Of a stretch of 43,036 nt of DNA, positions 15,476-23,486 are shown in pieces. The notes beneath the pieces were generated by a model. The model searched no databases and had not been told where the DNA came from. It was given only the letters and a program-made list of their open reading frames with translations. The translations under genes and the position numbers were made by a program. The DNA is taken from NCBI GenBank assembly GCA_900299145.1, contig OMIN01000125.1, forward strand, positions 1 through 43,036. The letters run 5' to 3'. This DNA is from Betaproteobacteria bacterium (GTDB taxonomy: Bacteria > Pseudomonadota > Gammaproteobacteria > Burkholderiales > SG8-41). Within the stretch, counting starts at the first letter, position 1. Every line of letters starts with the position of its first letter.

Positions 15476-17134
15476 ATGACCCAAGGTGAAATGTCCCAAC
15501 CCAAAGACTACAAAATGATCGTTGAGAAGGACGTGTGGATTCCGCTGCGTGACGGCACGCGTATCTGCGCGGACATTTTCCGTCCGGAAAGCACAACAGA
15601 AAAATTTCCGGTGATCATGTCGCTGGGGCCTTACATGAAGGACAAGCTATGGGTGCCGCCGCCCGACCTTGAAGAAAAGCCCAATCCCTACATGAACTGG
15701 GAGACGGTTAACCCGCTGTGGTGGTGCCCACGCGGTTACGCCATGCTGCGCGTGGATACGCGCGGCTCCGGCAAGTCGCCGGGCAAATCCGAACCGAGTT
15801 CGTATCAGGAATCGCTTGATGCCTACGACTGCATTGAATGGGTGGCAAAGCAGCCGTGGTGCAGCGGCAGCGTGGGCACCTGCGGCATTTCATATCTGGC
15901 GGCTTTTCAGTGGAAGGTCGCCGGGCTTCAGCCGCCGTCGCTGAAGTGCATTATTCCGTGGGAAGGCCGCGCGGATCAGTATCGTGATCAGGGATATCAC
16001 GGCGGGATTTTCGCCTTCGGCTTTATTTCAAGCTGGGCCAACCGCAACACCGCGTGGAACCTGCTCGACAAGCCACGCAGCTACAACCCGGATGCGTTCG
16101 ACAACAATCTCTTATGGCACTTCATGCGCAACGACATGGATTCGGAGTACTGGCGCATGTGCTGCGCGCGCTGGGACAAGATTGAAGTACCGCTGATGAG
16201 TGCGGGCAACTGGAGTGGCTTCGGCATGCACCTGCGCGGCAACACCGAGGCTTACCTGTGCGCGAAGTCCAAGCACAAGAAACTCAGAATCCACAGCGGC
16301 ACGCACTTTCACGCGTTTTATTCGGAGGAAGGACGCATCGATCAACTGCGCTTTATGGATTACTGGTTGAAGGGCATTGACACCGGTATCATGGATGAAC
16401 CGCCGGTGAAGCTGGAAATCCGCACGGGCGGTACCGAGCGCTCCGCCTTCCGCTTCGAGGATGACTGGCCAATTCCGCGCACGCAGTGGACCAAAATGTA
16501 TTTGCGCATCGACCGTCAGCCGGACAGCAATCCGAAAGGTTCCGAAGGCGAACTGGTGAAGGAGCTACCCGTCAGCGACTCCAAAGTAAGCTACGGTGCT
16601 TCAGCGCCGTCGCGCCCCGGCAAGATGCCGCGCGGTGTGTCGTTTGAAACGCCGCCGATGGCCGAAGACACTGAAGTCACCGGCCACATCGTGCTCAATG
16701 TGTGGGTGTCGAGCACGAATGACGACATGGATATTTTCGCCACCATCCGCAACATCGGCCCTGACGGCAACGATGTCATGGAAATGGGGCAAATGGGCGA
16801 GCCGCTGCAATGCGTCACCAAGGGCTGGCTGCGCGCGTCACACCGCAAGCTCGACAGGAACAAATCGCTGCCGTACCGGCCGTATCACGCGCACGATGAG
16901 CGCTGGCTGCTGACGCCTGGTGAGCCGGTCGAATGCCAGGTGGAGATCATCGCCACCAGCATGGTGTTCAAAAAAGGCCACAAGCTGCGTCTGGATATTT
17001 CCCCGGCCGACGGCGTGGGCACGCAGCATTTCACGCACCATCACTCCGATTACAATCAGGGCGGCACCAGCACCATTCATTCAGGCGGCGACAAGCAAAC
17101 CTATTTGCTGTTGCCGATAATTCCGCCGAAGTAA
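15476..17134 (+). CDS. CocE/NonD family serine hydrolase (S15-like)
   Basis: A 552-residue hydrolase of the cocaine esterase / X-Pro dipeptidyl-peptidase type, acting on esters or amides. The N-terminal domain begins VWIPLRDGTRICADIFRP, followed by YAMLRVDTRGSGKSPG. The nucleophile is S139 in GTCGISYLAAFQ. The C-terminal jelly-roll domain includes VSFETPPMAEDTEVTGHIVL and HKLRLDISPADGVG, typical of the family. There is no signal peptide, so it is probably cytoplasmic. The ATG at 15476 has AGGGAA upstream; an internal ATG at 15491 is possible. Two Bug genes follow, the first after only 8 bp, so uptake and hydrolysis are probably linked. Confidence 0.9.
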   Translation: MTQGEMSQPKDYKMIVEKDVWIPLRDGTRICADIFRPESTTEKFPVIMSLGPYMKDKLWVPPPDLEEKPNPYMNWETVNPLWWCPRGYAMLRVDTRGSGKSPGKSEPSSYQESLDAYDCIEWVAKQPWCSGSVGTCGISYLAAFQWKVAGLQPPSLKCIIPWEGRADQYRDQGYHGGIFAFGFISSWANRNTAWNLLDKPRSYNPDAFDNNLLWHFMRNDMDSEYWRMCCARWDKIEVPLMSAGNWSGFGMHLRGNTEAYLCAKSKHKKLRIHSGTHFHAFYSEEGRIDQLRFMDYWLKGIDTGIMDEPPVKLEIRTGGTERSAFRFEDDWPIPRTQWTKMYLRIDRQPDSNPKGSEGELVKELPVSDSKVSYGASAPSRPGKMPRGVSFETPPMAEDTEVTGHIVLNVWVSSTNDDMDIFATIRNIGPDGNDVMEMGQMGEPLQCVTKGWLRASHRKLDRNKSLPYRPYHAHDERWLLTPGEPVECQVEIIATSMVFKKGHKLRLDISPADGVGTQHFTHHHSDYNQGGTSTIHSGGDKQTYLLLPIIPPK

Positions 17135-17142
17135 GGTTGTCC

Positions 17143-18102
17143 ATGCGGGTTCGGCTTGCCACGTGTGCAGTGTGCTGTCTCGCTGCGTTCGCGGCCTGTG
17201 CGCAGACGTTTCCCGAAAAAGCCGTCACGCTGATCGCGCCCTTTACCGCCGGCGGTTCGGTTGATCTGGTGGCGCGCACTGTGGCGCAGCAGATGGGCGA
17301 CTTATGGAAGCAGCCGGTGATTGTGTCCAACCGCCCCGGCGCCAGCGGCAATATCGGTGTTGAAGCAGTGGTGCGCGCGCCGCCGGACGGTTACACACTG
17401 CTGATCGGCACCACGGCACTTTCCAGCAGCCCGGCGCTGTTTCCGAAACTGCCGTTTGATCCACCGCGTGATCTTGCGCCTGTCGGTCTGGTGGTGACCA
17501 TGCCGAACGTGCTGGTGGTGCATCCATCGCTACCCGCGCGCTCGGTGAGGGAATTGCTGGCGCTGGCCAGGGCCCATCCGAATACGTTGAATTCCGGCTC
17601 GGCGGGCATAGGCAGTTCCAATCATCTGGCGCTGGTGCTGTTCAACATGCTGTCGAACGCGGGCATCAGCCACGTGCCGTACAAGGGTGCGGCGCCTGCC
17701 GTGGCCGATGTGATGGGTGGGCATGTGTCAATGACGTTCGCGCCGATTGCCGCCGTGGTGCCAATGATCAAGGCGCAACGCCTGCGCGCGCTGGGTGTCA
17801 CGGCTGCCGCGCGCACCGCGCTTTTCCCGGAAATTCCCACCATTACCGAAGGCGGCGTCGCGGGTTACAGCGCGGCGGGCTGGAACGGACTGTTCCTGCC
17901 GCGTGCTGCGCCGCGCGAGCTGGTGATGCGCGTCAACACCACGCTGAAAGAAAGTCTCGCCTCGCCTCGTTTGAAAGACGTGCTGGTCAATGCGGGCGCG
18001 GACGCCGCTGGCGGATCGCCGGAAGAGTTCACCCGTTTTTTCCAGAATGAAATCGTGAAGTGGGGTAATGAGGTTAAAGCCGCAGGCATAACTGGAGGAT
18101 AG
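17143..18102 (+). CDS. Bug-family periplasmic solute-binding protein
   Basis: A 319-residue TctC-like receptor. The frame is open far upstream inside the CocE gene, but the ATG at 17143 begins a clear signal peptide (MRVRLATCAVCCLAAFAACA, cleavage near AQT) and has TAAGG upstream. FPEKAVTLIAPFTAGGSVDLVAR, SNRPGASGNIGVEAV and PPDGYTLLIG are lobe 1. GSAGIGSSNHLALVL and SHVPYKGAAPAVADVMG are lobe 2. It starts 8 bp after the CocE stop and ends 4 bp before the next Bug gene, so the three are almost certainly one transcript. Confidence 0.92.
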   Translation: MRVRLATCAVCCLAAFAACAQTFPEKAVTLIAPFTAGGSVDLVARTVAQQMGDLWKQPVIVSNRPGASGNIGVEAVVRAPPDGYTLLIGTTALSSSPALFPKLPFDPPRDLAPVGLVVTMPNVLVVHPSLPARSVRELLALARAHPNTLNSGSAGIGSSNHLALVLFNMLSNAGISHVPYKGAAPAVADVMGGHVSMTFAPIAAVVPMIKAQRLRALGVTAAARTALFPEIPTITEGGVAGYSAAGWNGLFLPRAAPRELVMRVNTTLKESLASPRLKDVLVNAGADAAGGSPEEFTRFFQNEIVKWGNEVKAAGITGG

Positions 18103-18106
18103 CATC

Positions 18107-19084
18107 ATGAAAAATATTCAATTAAAACAAATACTTACAACGATCCTGCTGGGCATGACCAACGCATTGCCATTGGCAGTGCTGGCGCAGACGTATCCCG
18201 CCAAGCCCGTACGCATGGTGGTGCCGTTCCCCGCCGGCGGTGGCGTGGATGTCACCGCGCGCATCCTCGCGCAGCGCCTTACCGATCGTGTTGGGCAATC
18301 GTTCATTGTTGAAAATCGCGCGGGGGCCTCCGGCATCATCGGCACGGAATTTGTCGCCAAGGCCGCGCCAGATGGCTACACGCTGCTCGTCGGCTCGCAA
18401 ACCACGCAGTGCGTGGTGCCTGCGATTTACAAGGCGAACTACAACCCGGCGCGCGATTTCGCGCCGATTACCGAAATCGCCAAATCGCCGATGCTGCTGC
18501 TGGTGCATCCCACACTGCCGGTGAAAACGGCGGGGGATCTGGTGAAGCTCGCCAAATCCAAACCCGGCGAACTCACCTTCGGTGCCGCGCCCGGCGCAAC
18601 CATCCACATGGCCGCCGAGCTCTTCAAAATCATGGCAAAAATCGACATGCGGCTGATCCCCTACAAGGGCGAAGGCCCGGCAATCGTCGATGTGATGGGC
18701 GGACAGGTGCTGCTGATGTTCTCAAACATCCCGGTGTCGCTGCCGCAAGTCAAAACAGGGCGGCTGCGCGTGGTGGCGGTAACCAGTGCGCAGCGCGTTG
18801 CAACCCTGCCGGAGGTGCCGACCATCGCTGAATCGGGTTTGCCCGGCTATGAAGCGGCGACGTGGTTCGGCTTCTTTGGCCCCGCCGCATTGCCGCGCGA
18901 CATCGTCAACAAACTCAATGCCGACGCCGTGGCGGGCCTGACACCGCCGGAAGTGAAAGAACGGCTCGCGGGTCAGGGCTACTTTGTGGTGGCAAGCGCG
19001 GTGGAGCCATTTACCGCGTTCGTCAACGCCGAAATTCCACGTTGGGCGAAGGTGGTCAAGGAAGCGAACGTCAAGCCGGAGTAA
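18107..19084 (+). CDS. Bug-family periplasmic solute-binding protein
   Basis: A 325-residue TctC-like receptor, second of a tandem pair. GGAGG at 18094-18098 inside the previous gene positions the ATG at 18107. The signal peptide (MKNIQLKQILTTILLGMTNA, cleavage near LAQ) is partly encoded by a dispersed-motif copy. YPAKPVRMVVPFPAGGGVDVTAR, VENRAGASGIIGTEF and AAPDGYTLLVG are the canonical lobe 1 set. Lobe 2 has FGAAPGATIHMAAELF in place of the usual SSGxG and IPYKGEGPAIVDVMGG. It is more canonical in lobe 1 than its neighbour, so the pair probably differs in ligand. It converges with the minus-strand Bug gene at 19169. Confidence 0.93.
   Translation: MKNIQLKQILTTILLGMTNALPLAVLAQTYPAKPVRMVVPFPAGGGVDVTARILAQRLTDRVGQSFIVENRAGASGIIGTEFVAKAAPDGYTLLVGSQTTQCVVPAIYKANYNPARDFAPITEIAKSPMLLLVHPTLPVKTAGDLVKLAKSKPGELTFGAAPGATIHMAAELFKIMAKIDMRLIPYKGEGPAIVDVMGGQVLLMFSNIPVSLPQVKTGRLRVVAVTSAQRVATLPEVPTIAESGLPGYEAATWFGFFGPAALPRDIVNKLNADAVAGLTPPEVKERLAGQGYFVVASAVEPFTAFVNAEIPRWAKVVKEANVKPE
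18122..18140 (+). repeat. Dispersed AT-rich motif, copy 6 (exact core, C variant, in coding sequence)
   Basis: Core AAACAAATACTTA at 18125-18137 followed by CAA. It is read as AAA CAA ATA CTT A, codons for K-Q-I-L-T in the signal peptide. The reading frame differs from that of copies 2 and 10. Confidence 0.75.
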
Positions 19085-19168
19085 TACTGCGCTGCCGCCG
19101 CCACAGGTGCAATACGATTTGGACGATTTGAAATCGTAAAGCTTCGCTTGTCATCGCGATGATGGTAT

Positions 19169-20173
19169 CTAGTCCACCGTCGCCCCCGCCGCGCGAATCA
19201 CGCGCGCCAGCGTTTCCACTTCGCCACGAAAATACTTGTCGAATTCCGCTGGCGTGTTGCCGGCGGGTTCGAGTCCCTGCGCGGCCAGTTGCTGTCTGAC
19301 TTCCACCGAGGCCAGCAGCGTTTTCACCGTGGCGTTGAGCCGCAACACGATATCGGCGGGCGTTGCCGCCGGCGCGAATAAACCATACCAGGTGTCGAAT
19401 TCGCCGCCTTTGATGCCCGCCTCCGCGAGGGTTGGAATATCCGGCACGGTGGGCGCGCGTTTGGCGCTGGTCAACGCCAGTGCGCGCAGGCGCTTTTCCT
19501 TTACGAACGGAATCGCGCCGGGCAATGCGGCAACCATCGCCTGCGCTTCACCCGCGAGTATCGCGGTCAGCGCGGGGCCTGTGCCCTTGTACGGCACGTG
19601 GGTCATGCGCGTGGCGGTTGCAAGCTTGAACACTTCCGCCGCGAGATACGCCGCCGAGCCGTTGCCCGAGGAAGCGTAAGCGATCTCGCCGGGCCGCGCT
19701 TTCGCCAGCGCAATGAACTCGCGCACATTGGCGGCGGGCAGCGACGGGTGCGCTACCAGTATGTTCGGTGTCGATGCCGCCAGTATCACCGCCGAGAAAT
19801 CGCGCAACGTGTTGTACGGCAGCTTCTTGTAAAGCGTGTGATTCGCCGCCAATGCATTGATCGCGAGCAGCAGCGTGTGACCATCAGGCGCGGCCTTGGC
19901 CACAAGATCGGCGGCAATCACGGTGCCCGCGCCCGGCCGGTTTTCGACGACGAACTGTTGACCGAAAACGTCGGCGAGGCGCCGCGCCAGCACGCGCGCG
20001 AGTATGTCGGTGCCGCCACCCGGCGGCACACCCACCAGGATGCGCACCGGCTTCGCGGGATAGCCCTGCGCGACTGCCCCCTCAGGCGCCAGCAGCACGG
20101 CGCAAAAGACCGTCAGCGCCGGCGCGGCGGCCAGCCGAGATGGCAAAGTTCCGCGAAAAAAGGGCCGCCACAT
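19169..20173 (-). CDS. Bug-family periplasmic solute-binding protein
   Basis: A 334-residue TctC-like receptor. The signal peptide is arginine-containing (MWRPFFRGTLPSRLAAAPAL, hydrophobic core VFCAVLLAPEGAVAQ). YPAKPVRILVGVPPGGGTDILAR, VENRPGAGTVIAADLV and AAPDGHTLLLA are lobe 1. ASSGNGSAAYLAAEVF and THVPYKGTGPALTAILAGE are lobe 2. LVGVPPGG replaces VPFPAGG. The ATG at 20173 has no strong Shine-Dalgarno. Its upstream region of about 55 bp is shared with the divergent diguanylate cyclase gene and contains a dispersed-motif copy. Confidence 0.92.
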   Translation of the reverse strand: MWRPFFRGTLPSRLAAAPALTVFCAVLLAPEGAVAQGYPAKPVRILVGVPPGGGTDILARVLARRLADVFGQQFVVENRPGAGTVIAADLVAKAAPDGHTLLLAINALAANHTLYKKLPYNTLRDFSAVILAASTPNILVAHPSLPAANVREFIALAKARPGEIAYASSGNGSAAYLAAEVFKLATATRMTHVPYKGTGPALTAILAGEAQAMVAALPGAIPFVKEKRLRALALTSAKRAPTVPDIPTLAEAGIKGGEFDTWYGLFAPAATPADIVLRLNATVKTLLASVEVRQQLAAQGLEPAGNTPAEFDKYFRGEVETLARVIRAAGATVD

Positions 20174-20198
20174 TATGTCAGCTATCCAATAATAATGA

Positions 20199-20217
20199 TA
20201 TAAAACAGATACTTACG
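20199..20217 (+). repeat. Dispersed AT-rich motif, copy 7 (one mismatch, C variant)
   Basis: TATAAAACAGATACTTA, core AAACAGATACTTA at 20203-20215, with G for A at core position 6. It lies in the short region between the divergent Bug and diguanylate cyclase genes, in the same orientation as the cyclase. Confidence 0.65.
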
Positions 20218-20228
20218 AAAAACCTGCT

Positions 20229-21338
20229 TTGCCGGGTCACAATATCCCTTCCCCTTGGCGATCAGCGTGCATAGCACTTTCCAGCGACATTAGCAAGGAA
20301 CCACGCCCTACTAGCGACGACAAAGCCTATGCTACAAACGCTAATGACTTTACGGTAGCCACCCGGCTCCAGCGACGCACCTACTTTATCGTGACCAACC
20401 GCAGCAAAGACTCGGCCGTGGACACCGACAGCGCCATTTACAAGACGCTGCTGGAATCCACCAAAGCCATCCCGTGGAAATTCGATTGGGCGAGCGGCCA
20501 GTTTACCTACATTGGCCCGCAGATCGAAAATCTGCTCGGCTGGTCGCCGTCAAACTGGAAAAGCGCCGACGACTGGCTAAGCCGCGTGCACCCGGAGGAC
20601 CGCGGCGTGGCGGTGAATTTCGGCATTGCGCAGGCCAATGCCGGCGTCGATCATGAAGTCGATTACCGTCTGCTCGACAAGTTCGGCAACTACGTATGGA
20701 TACGCGGCGTGGTGCACGTGGTACGCAGCGCCAGTGGTGAAATCGAATCGCTGATCGGGTTCATGATCGACATCAGCGAGCGCAAAAAAAACGAGGAAGA
20801 ACTCGCACGGCTTTCCAAAAATCTGGAAGCGCTGTCATTCAAGGACGATCTCACGGGTGTCGCCAATCGTCGCCAGTTCAATCTGACCTTCGACAAGGAA
20901 TGGGCGCGCGCGCGGCGCAGCCAGATGCCGCTGTCGCTGATCATGCTCGACATCGATTTTTTCAAGCAATACAACGATCACTACGGCCATGTGCAGGGCG
21001 ACGAATGCCTGCGGCGCGTGGGCCTTGCGCTGGGGACAGCGCCGGTGCGTTCCAGCGACTTGATCGCGCGCTACGGTGGCGAAGAATTCGCCCTGCTGCT
21101 GCCCGACACCAACCTGGAATCCGCGCGGCAAGTGGCTGAAAAGTGCCGCCAGTTGATCCTGCGCCAGCAGATTCCCCACGAAAAATCCTCGATCAGCGGC
21201 ATCGTTACCGTCAGCCTCGGCGTCGGCACGGTGATTCCAACCTCCGATGGCTTGCCGCTCGGCTTTATCGATCAGGTGGACAAGCTGCTGTATCAGGCCA
21301 AGCAAAACGGCCGCGACCGCGTCGAATCGATGCAGTAA
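20229..21338 (+). CDS. PAS-GGDEF diguanylate cyclase
   Basis: A predicted soluble diguanylate cyclase making c-di-GMP from two GTP. A PAS_3-type sensor domain covers about residues 75-185 (FTYIGPQIENLLGWSP, HPEDRGVAV, YVWIRGVVHVVR, GFMIDISERKK). A GGDEF domain covers about 202-365, with the intact active site RYGGEEFALLLP (GGEEF 283-287). A likely inhibitory RxxD site is R274-D277, five residues before it. DDLTGVANRRQF and FIDQVDKLLYQAKQNGRDRV are also typical. There is no membrane helix. The start is uncertain: the first in-frame candidate is TTG 20229, the next GTG 20391, and neither has a Shine-Dalgarno. Residues before about 60 are low in recognisable content, so GTG 20391 may be the true start. 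Confidence 0.85.
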   Translation: MPGHNIPSPWRSACIALSSDISKEPRPTSDDKAYATNANDFTVATRLQRRTYFIVTNRSKDSAVDTDSAIYKTLLESTKAIPWKFDWASGQFTYIGPQIENLLGWSPSNWKSADDWLSRVHPEDRGVAVNFGIAQANAGVDHEVDYRLLDKFGNYVWIRGVVHVVRSASGEIESLIGFMIDISERKKNEEELARLSKNLEALSFKDDLTGVANRRQFNLTFDKEWARARRSQMPLSLIMLDIDFFKQYNDHYGHVQGDECLRRVGLALGTAPVRSSDLIARYGGEEFALLLPDTNLESARQVAEKCRQLILRQQIPHEKSSISGIVTVSLGVGTVIPTSDGLPLGFIDQVDKLLYQAKQNGRDRVESMQ

Positions 21339-21388
21339 TTGCCGGCACGCGGCGCAGCCTGGATCTGCACCGCGCCTTTCCTGCGCCT

Positions 21389-22360
21389 TTACTTCTTCAG
21401 CAACGCGCCCCAGCGGGCAATTTCCGATTGCAGGAATTTGCCAAAGGCTTCGGGCGAACTGTGTTTGGCCTCCAAACCCATGTCACCAAAGCGCTTGCGA
21501 ATATCGGGGGCCGCGAGCGCAGCGCTGATTTCAGCGTTGAGTTTTTGCACCACCGCGCGCGGTGTGCCGGCGGGCGCAAACACGCCGCCCCAACTGGCGA
21601 AATCATAACCCGCCACGCCAGCTTCAGCGGCAGTAGGCAGATCGGGGAAAGCGGGATTGCGCTGCGGCGTGGTCACCGCCAGCGCGCGCAGGAGCCCGGC
21701 GCGGATATGCGGCGCGCCGGCGGCCAGCGGATCGATCATGTAGCTGATGCGATTGGCAATCAGATCCGGGTGAGCGGCGGAACTGCCCTTGTAGGGCACT
21801 TCGGTCATGTTCGCCAAGCCGCCCGCGGTTTGTGCGAACAGCAGCGTCGCCAGTTGCTGCGGACTGCCCAGGCCCGTGGTGCCGTAAGTCACCTTGCCGG
21901 TATTGCCGCGGATGAATTTCAGCAACTCGCCCAGCGTTTTGACCGGCGACTGCCCACTCACCACAAACACATACGGCGTCAGATGCGTCAACGATACCGG
22001 CGCGAAATCTTTCACCGGATCGAACGGCAAATCCGTCATCAGAATTTGTATCGTCGCCATGTTTGCCGCCGCCTGCAGCAGCGTGTAGCCGTCAGGCTCG
22101 GCCTTTGCCACAAGCGCCGCGCCCAGCGTGTTGGATGCACCGGGCCGGTTGTCGATGACGATCTGTTTGCCCATCGAAGCGGAAAGTCGTTCGCCCAGCA
22201 GCCGCGCCACGATATCGCTCGGCCCGCCGGTGGTGACGGGCACGACAAAGCGAATGCTCTTGGTGGGATACGCCTGCGCCAGTGCGGCTTGCGACATGAC
22301 AACCGGCGCCGCAGCCATCGCCGCCAGCATCCAAGCACTCATAAGTTTCTTGCGATACAT
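21389..22360 (-). CDS. Bug-family periplasmic solute-binding protein (tandem paralogue A)
   Basis: A 323-residue TctC-like receptor. Two ATGs lie six bases apart (22366 and 22360). The second is eight bases from AAGG and is preferred. The signal peptide is YRKKLMSAWMLAAMAAAPVV with cleavage near ALAQ. YPTKSIRFVVPVTTGGPSDIVAR, DNRPGASNTLGAALVA and PDGYTLLQAAAN are lobe 1. GTTGLGSPQQLATLL and TEVPYKGSSAAHPDLIAN are lobe 2. It is closely related to the gene 23 bp upstream: both share GGPSDIVARLLG, YGTTG/YGATG forms and GGVFAPAGTPRAVVQKLN. It is probably the second gene of a two-gene operon. Confidence 0.92.
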   Translation of the reverse strand: MYRKKLMSAWMLAAMAAAPVVMSQAALAQAYPTKSIRFVVPVTTGGPSDIVARLLGERLSASMGKQIVIDNRPGASNTLGAALVAKAEPDGYTLLQAAANMATIQILMTDLPFDPVKDFAPVSLTHLTPYVFVVSGQSPVKTLGELLKFIRGNTGKVTYGTTGLGSPQQLATLLFAQTAGGLANMTEVPYKGSSAAHPDLIANRISYMIDPLAAGAPHIRAGLLRALAVTTPQRNPAFPDLPTAAEAGVAGYDFASWGGVFAPAGTPRAVVQKLNAEISAALAAPDIRKRFGDMGLEAKHSSPEAFGKFLQSEIARWGALLKK

Positions 22361-22389
22361 ATCCATAACCTTTTGATTTAATTGAGTTT

Positions 22390-23364
22390 TTATGCCGGCT
22401 TTTTCAGCAGCGCACGCCAGCGGTTAATTTCCGATTGCAGAAACTTGCCGAATTCTTCAGGTGTACTGTGCCGGGTCACCAAACCCATGTCGGCGAAGCG
22501 CTTACGAATGTCCGGCAGCGCCAGCGCCGTGCCAATTTCCGAATTGAGCTTTTGCACCACCGCGCGCGGCGTGCCGGCGGGCGCGAATACGCCGCCCCAG
22601 CTCGCGAAATCGTAACCGGGCAGTACTTCCGCCGCAGCGGGCACATCGGGGAATGACGCATTACGCTGCGGTGTGCTCACTGCCAGCGCACGCAGCAACC
22701 CGCTGCGTATGTGCGGCGAGGCCGCTGCCAGCGGATCAATCATGAATGTAATGCGGTTGGCGATGAGATCAGGATGCGCGGGCGTGCTGCCCTTGTACTG
22801 CACCTCGGTCATGCCCGGCAAACCACCCGCACCCTGTATCAAGAGCAGCGTCGCCAGCTGGTGCGGGCTGCCGGTGCCGGTGGCGCCATAAGTAACTTTG
22901 CCGGGATTGGCCTTGATGAACTTGATCAACTCCGGCAGCGTTTTCACCGGCGATTGCGCGCTGACGGCAAACACATACGGCGTGATGTGCGTCATCGACA
23001 CCGCCGCAAAATCCTTTACCGCGTCAAACGGCATGTCCGGCAGCGTGACCGGATTGATCGACATGTTCGCCGCCGCCTGCAGCAACGTGTAGCCGTCAGG
23101 GTCGGCCTTCGCCACGATGTGCGAGCCGATGATTTGCGAAGCGCCGACGCGATTATCCACCACCACCTGTTTGCCCAACGCCTGCGTGAGTTTGTCGCCG
23201 AGGAGCCGCGCCACGATATCGCTCGGCCCGCCGGTGGGCGAAGGCACGATGACGCGAATATTCTTTACGGGATAAGCAGTCTGGCTGCTCGCCGTCTGCG
23301 GCAGCATCGCGGCACCGGCGGCACACGCAGCGATCAAGAACGGCCAATTCAACAAACGGCGCAT
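22390..23364 (-). CDS. Bug-family periplasmic solute-binding protein (tandem paralogue B)
   Basis: A 324-residue TctC-like receptor. The open frame extends to 23601 but the N-terminal extension has no receptor character. ATG 23364 is 8 nt from GAGGAG and begins a signal peptide (MRRLLNWPFLIAACAAGAAM). An ATG six bases upstream lies too close to the Shine-Dalgarno. YPVKNIRVIVPSPTGGPSDIVAR, DNRVGASQIIGSHIVA and PDGYTLLQAAANM are lobe 1. TEVQYKGSTPAHPDLIAN replaces the common HVPYKG. It is a tandem duplicate of the gene downstream, with the same gene length, start architecture and C-terminal block. It is divergent from the Bug gene at 23487. Confidence 0.92.
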   Translation of the reverse strand: MRRLLNWPFLIAACAAGAAMLPQTASSQTAYPVKNIRVIVPSPTGGPSDIVARLLGDKLTQALGKQVVVDNRVGASQIIGSHIVAKADPDGYTLLQAAANMSINPVTLPDMPFDAVKDFAAVSMTHITPYVFAVSAQSPVKTLPELIKFIKANPGKVTYGATGTGSPHQLATLLLIQGAGGLPGMTEVQYKGSTPAHPDLIANRITFMIDPLAAASPHIRSGLLRALAVSTPQRNASFPDVPAAAEVLPGYDFASWGGVFAPAGTPRAVVQKLNSEIGTALALPDIRKRFADMGLVTRHSTPEEFGKFLQSEINRWRALLKKPA

Positions 23365-23486
23365 GGGCATTGCTCCTCGTGTACTCGTATAAGTGTCCTC
23401 CGCTAGAATACAGGCGAACGGCGGCTGCAACAATGGCGGTGCGCCAATCATCCCTGCCCTATTTCCTACTACCACGAGGAATCTGT

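Noticed and set aside
16933-17142. Upstream extension of the Bug gene at 17143
   Set aside because: It overlaps the end of the CocE gene and encodes no receptor sequence. The signal peptide begins at 17143.
21143-22381. Long plus-strand open frame of 412 codons
   Set aside because: It is antisense to the tandem Bug gene and rich in Arg and His with no domain. The minus strand carries a complete receptor with signal peptide.
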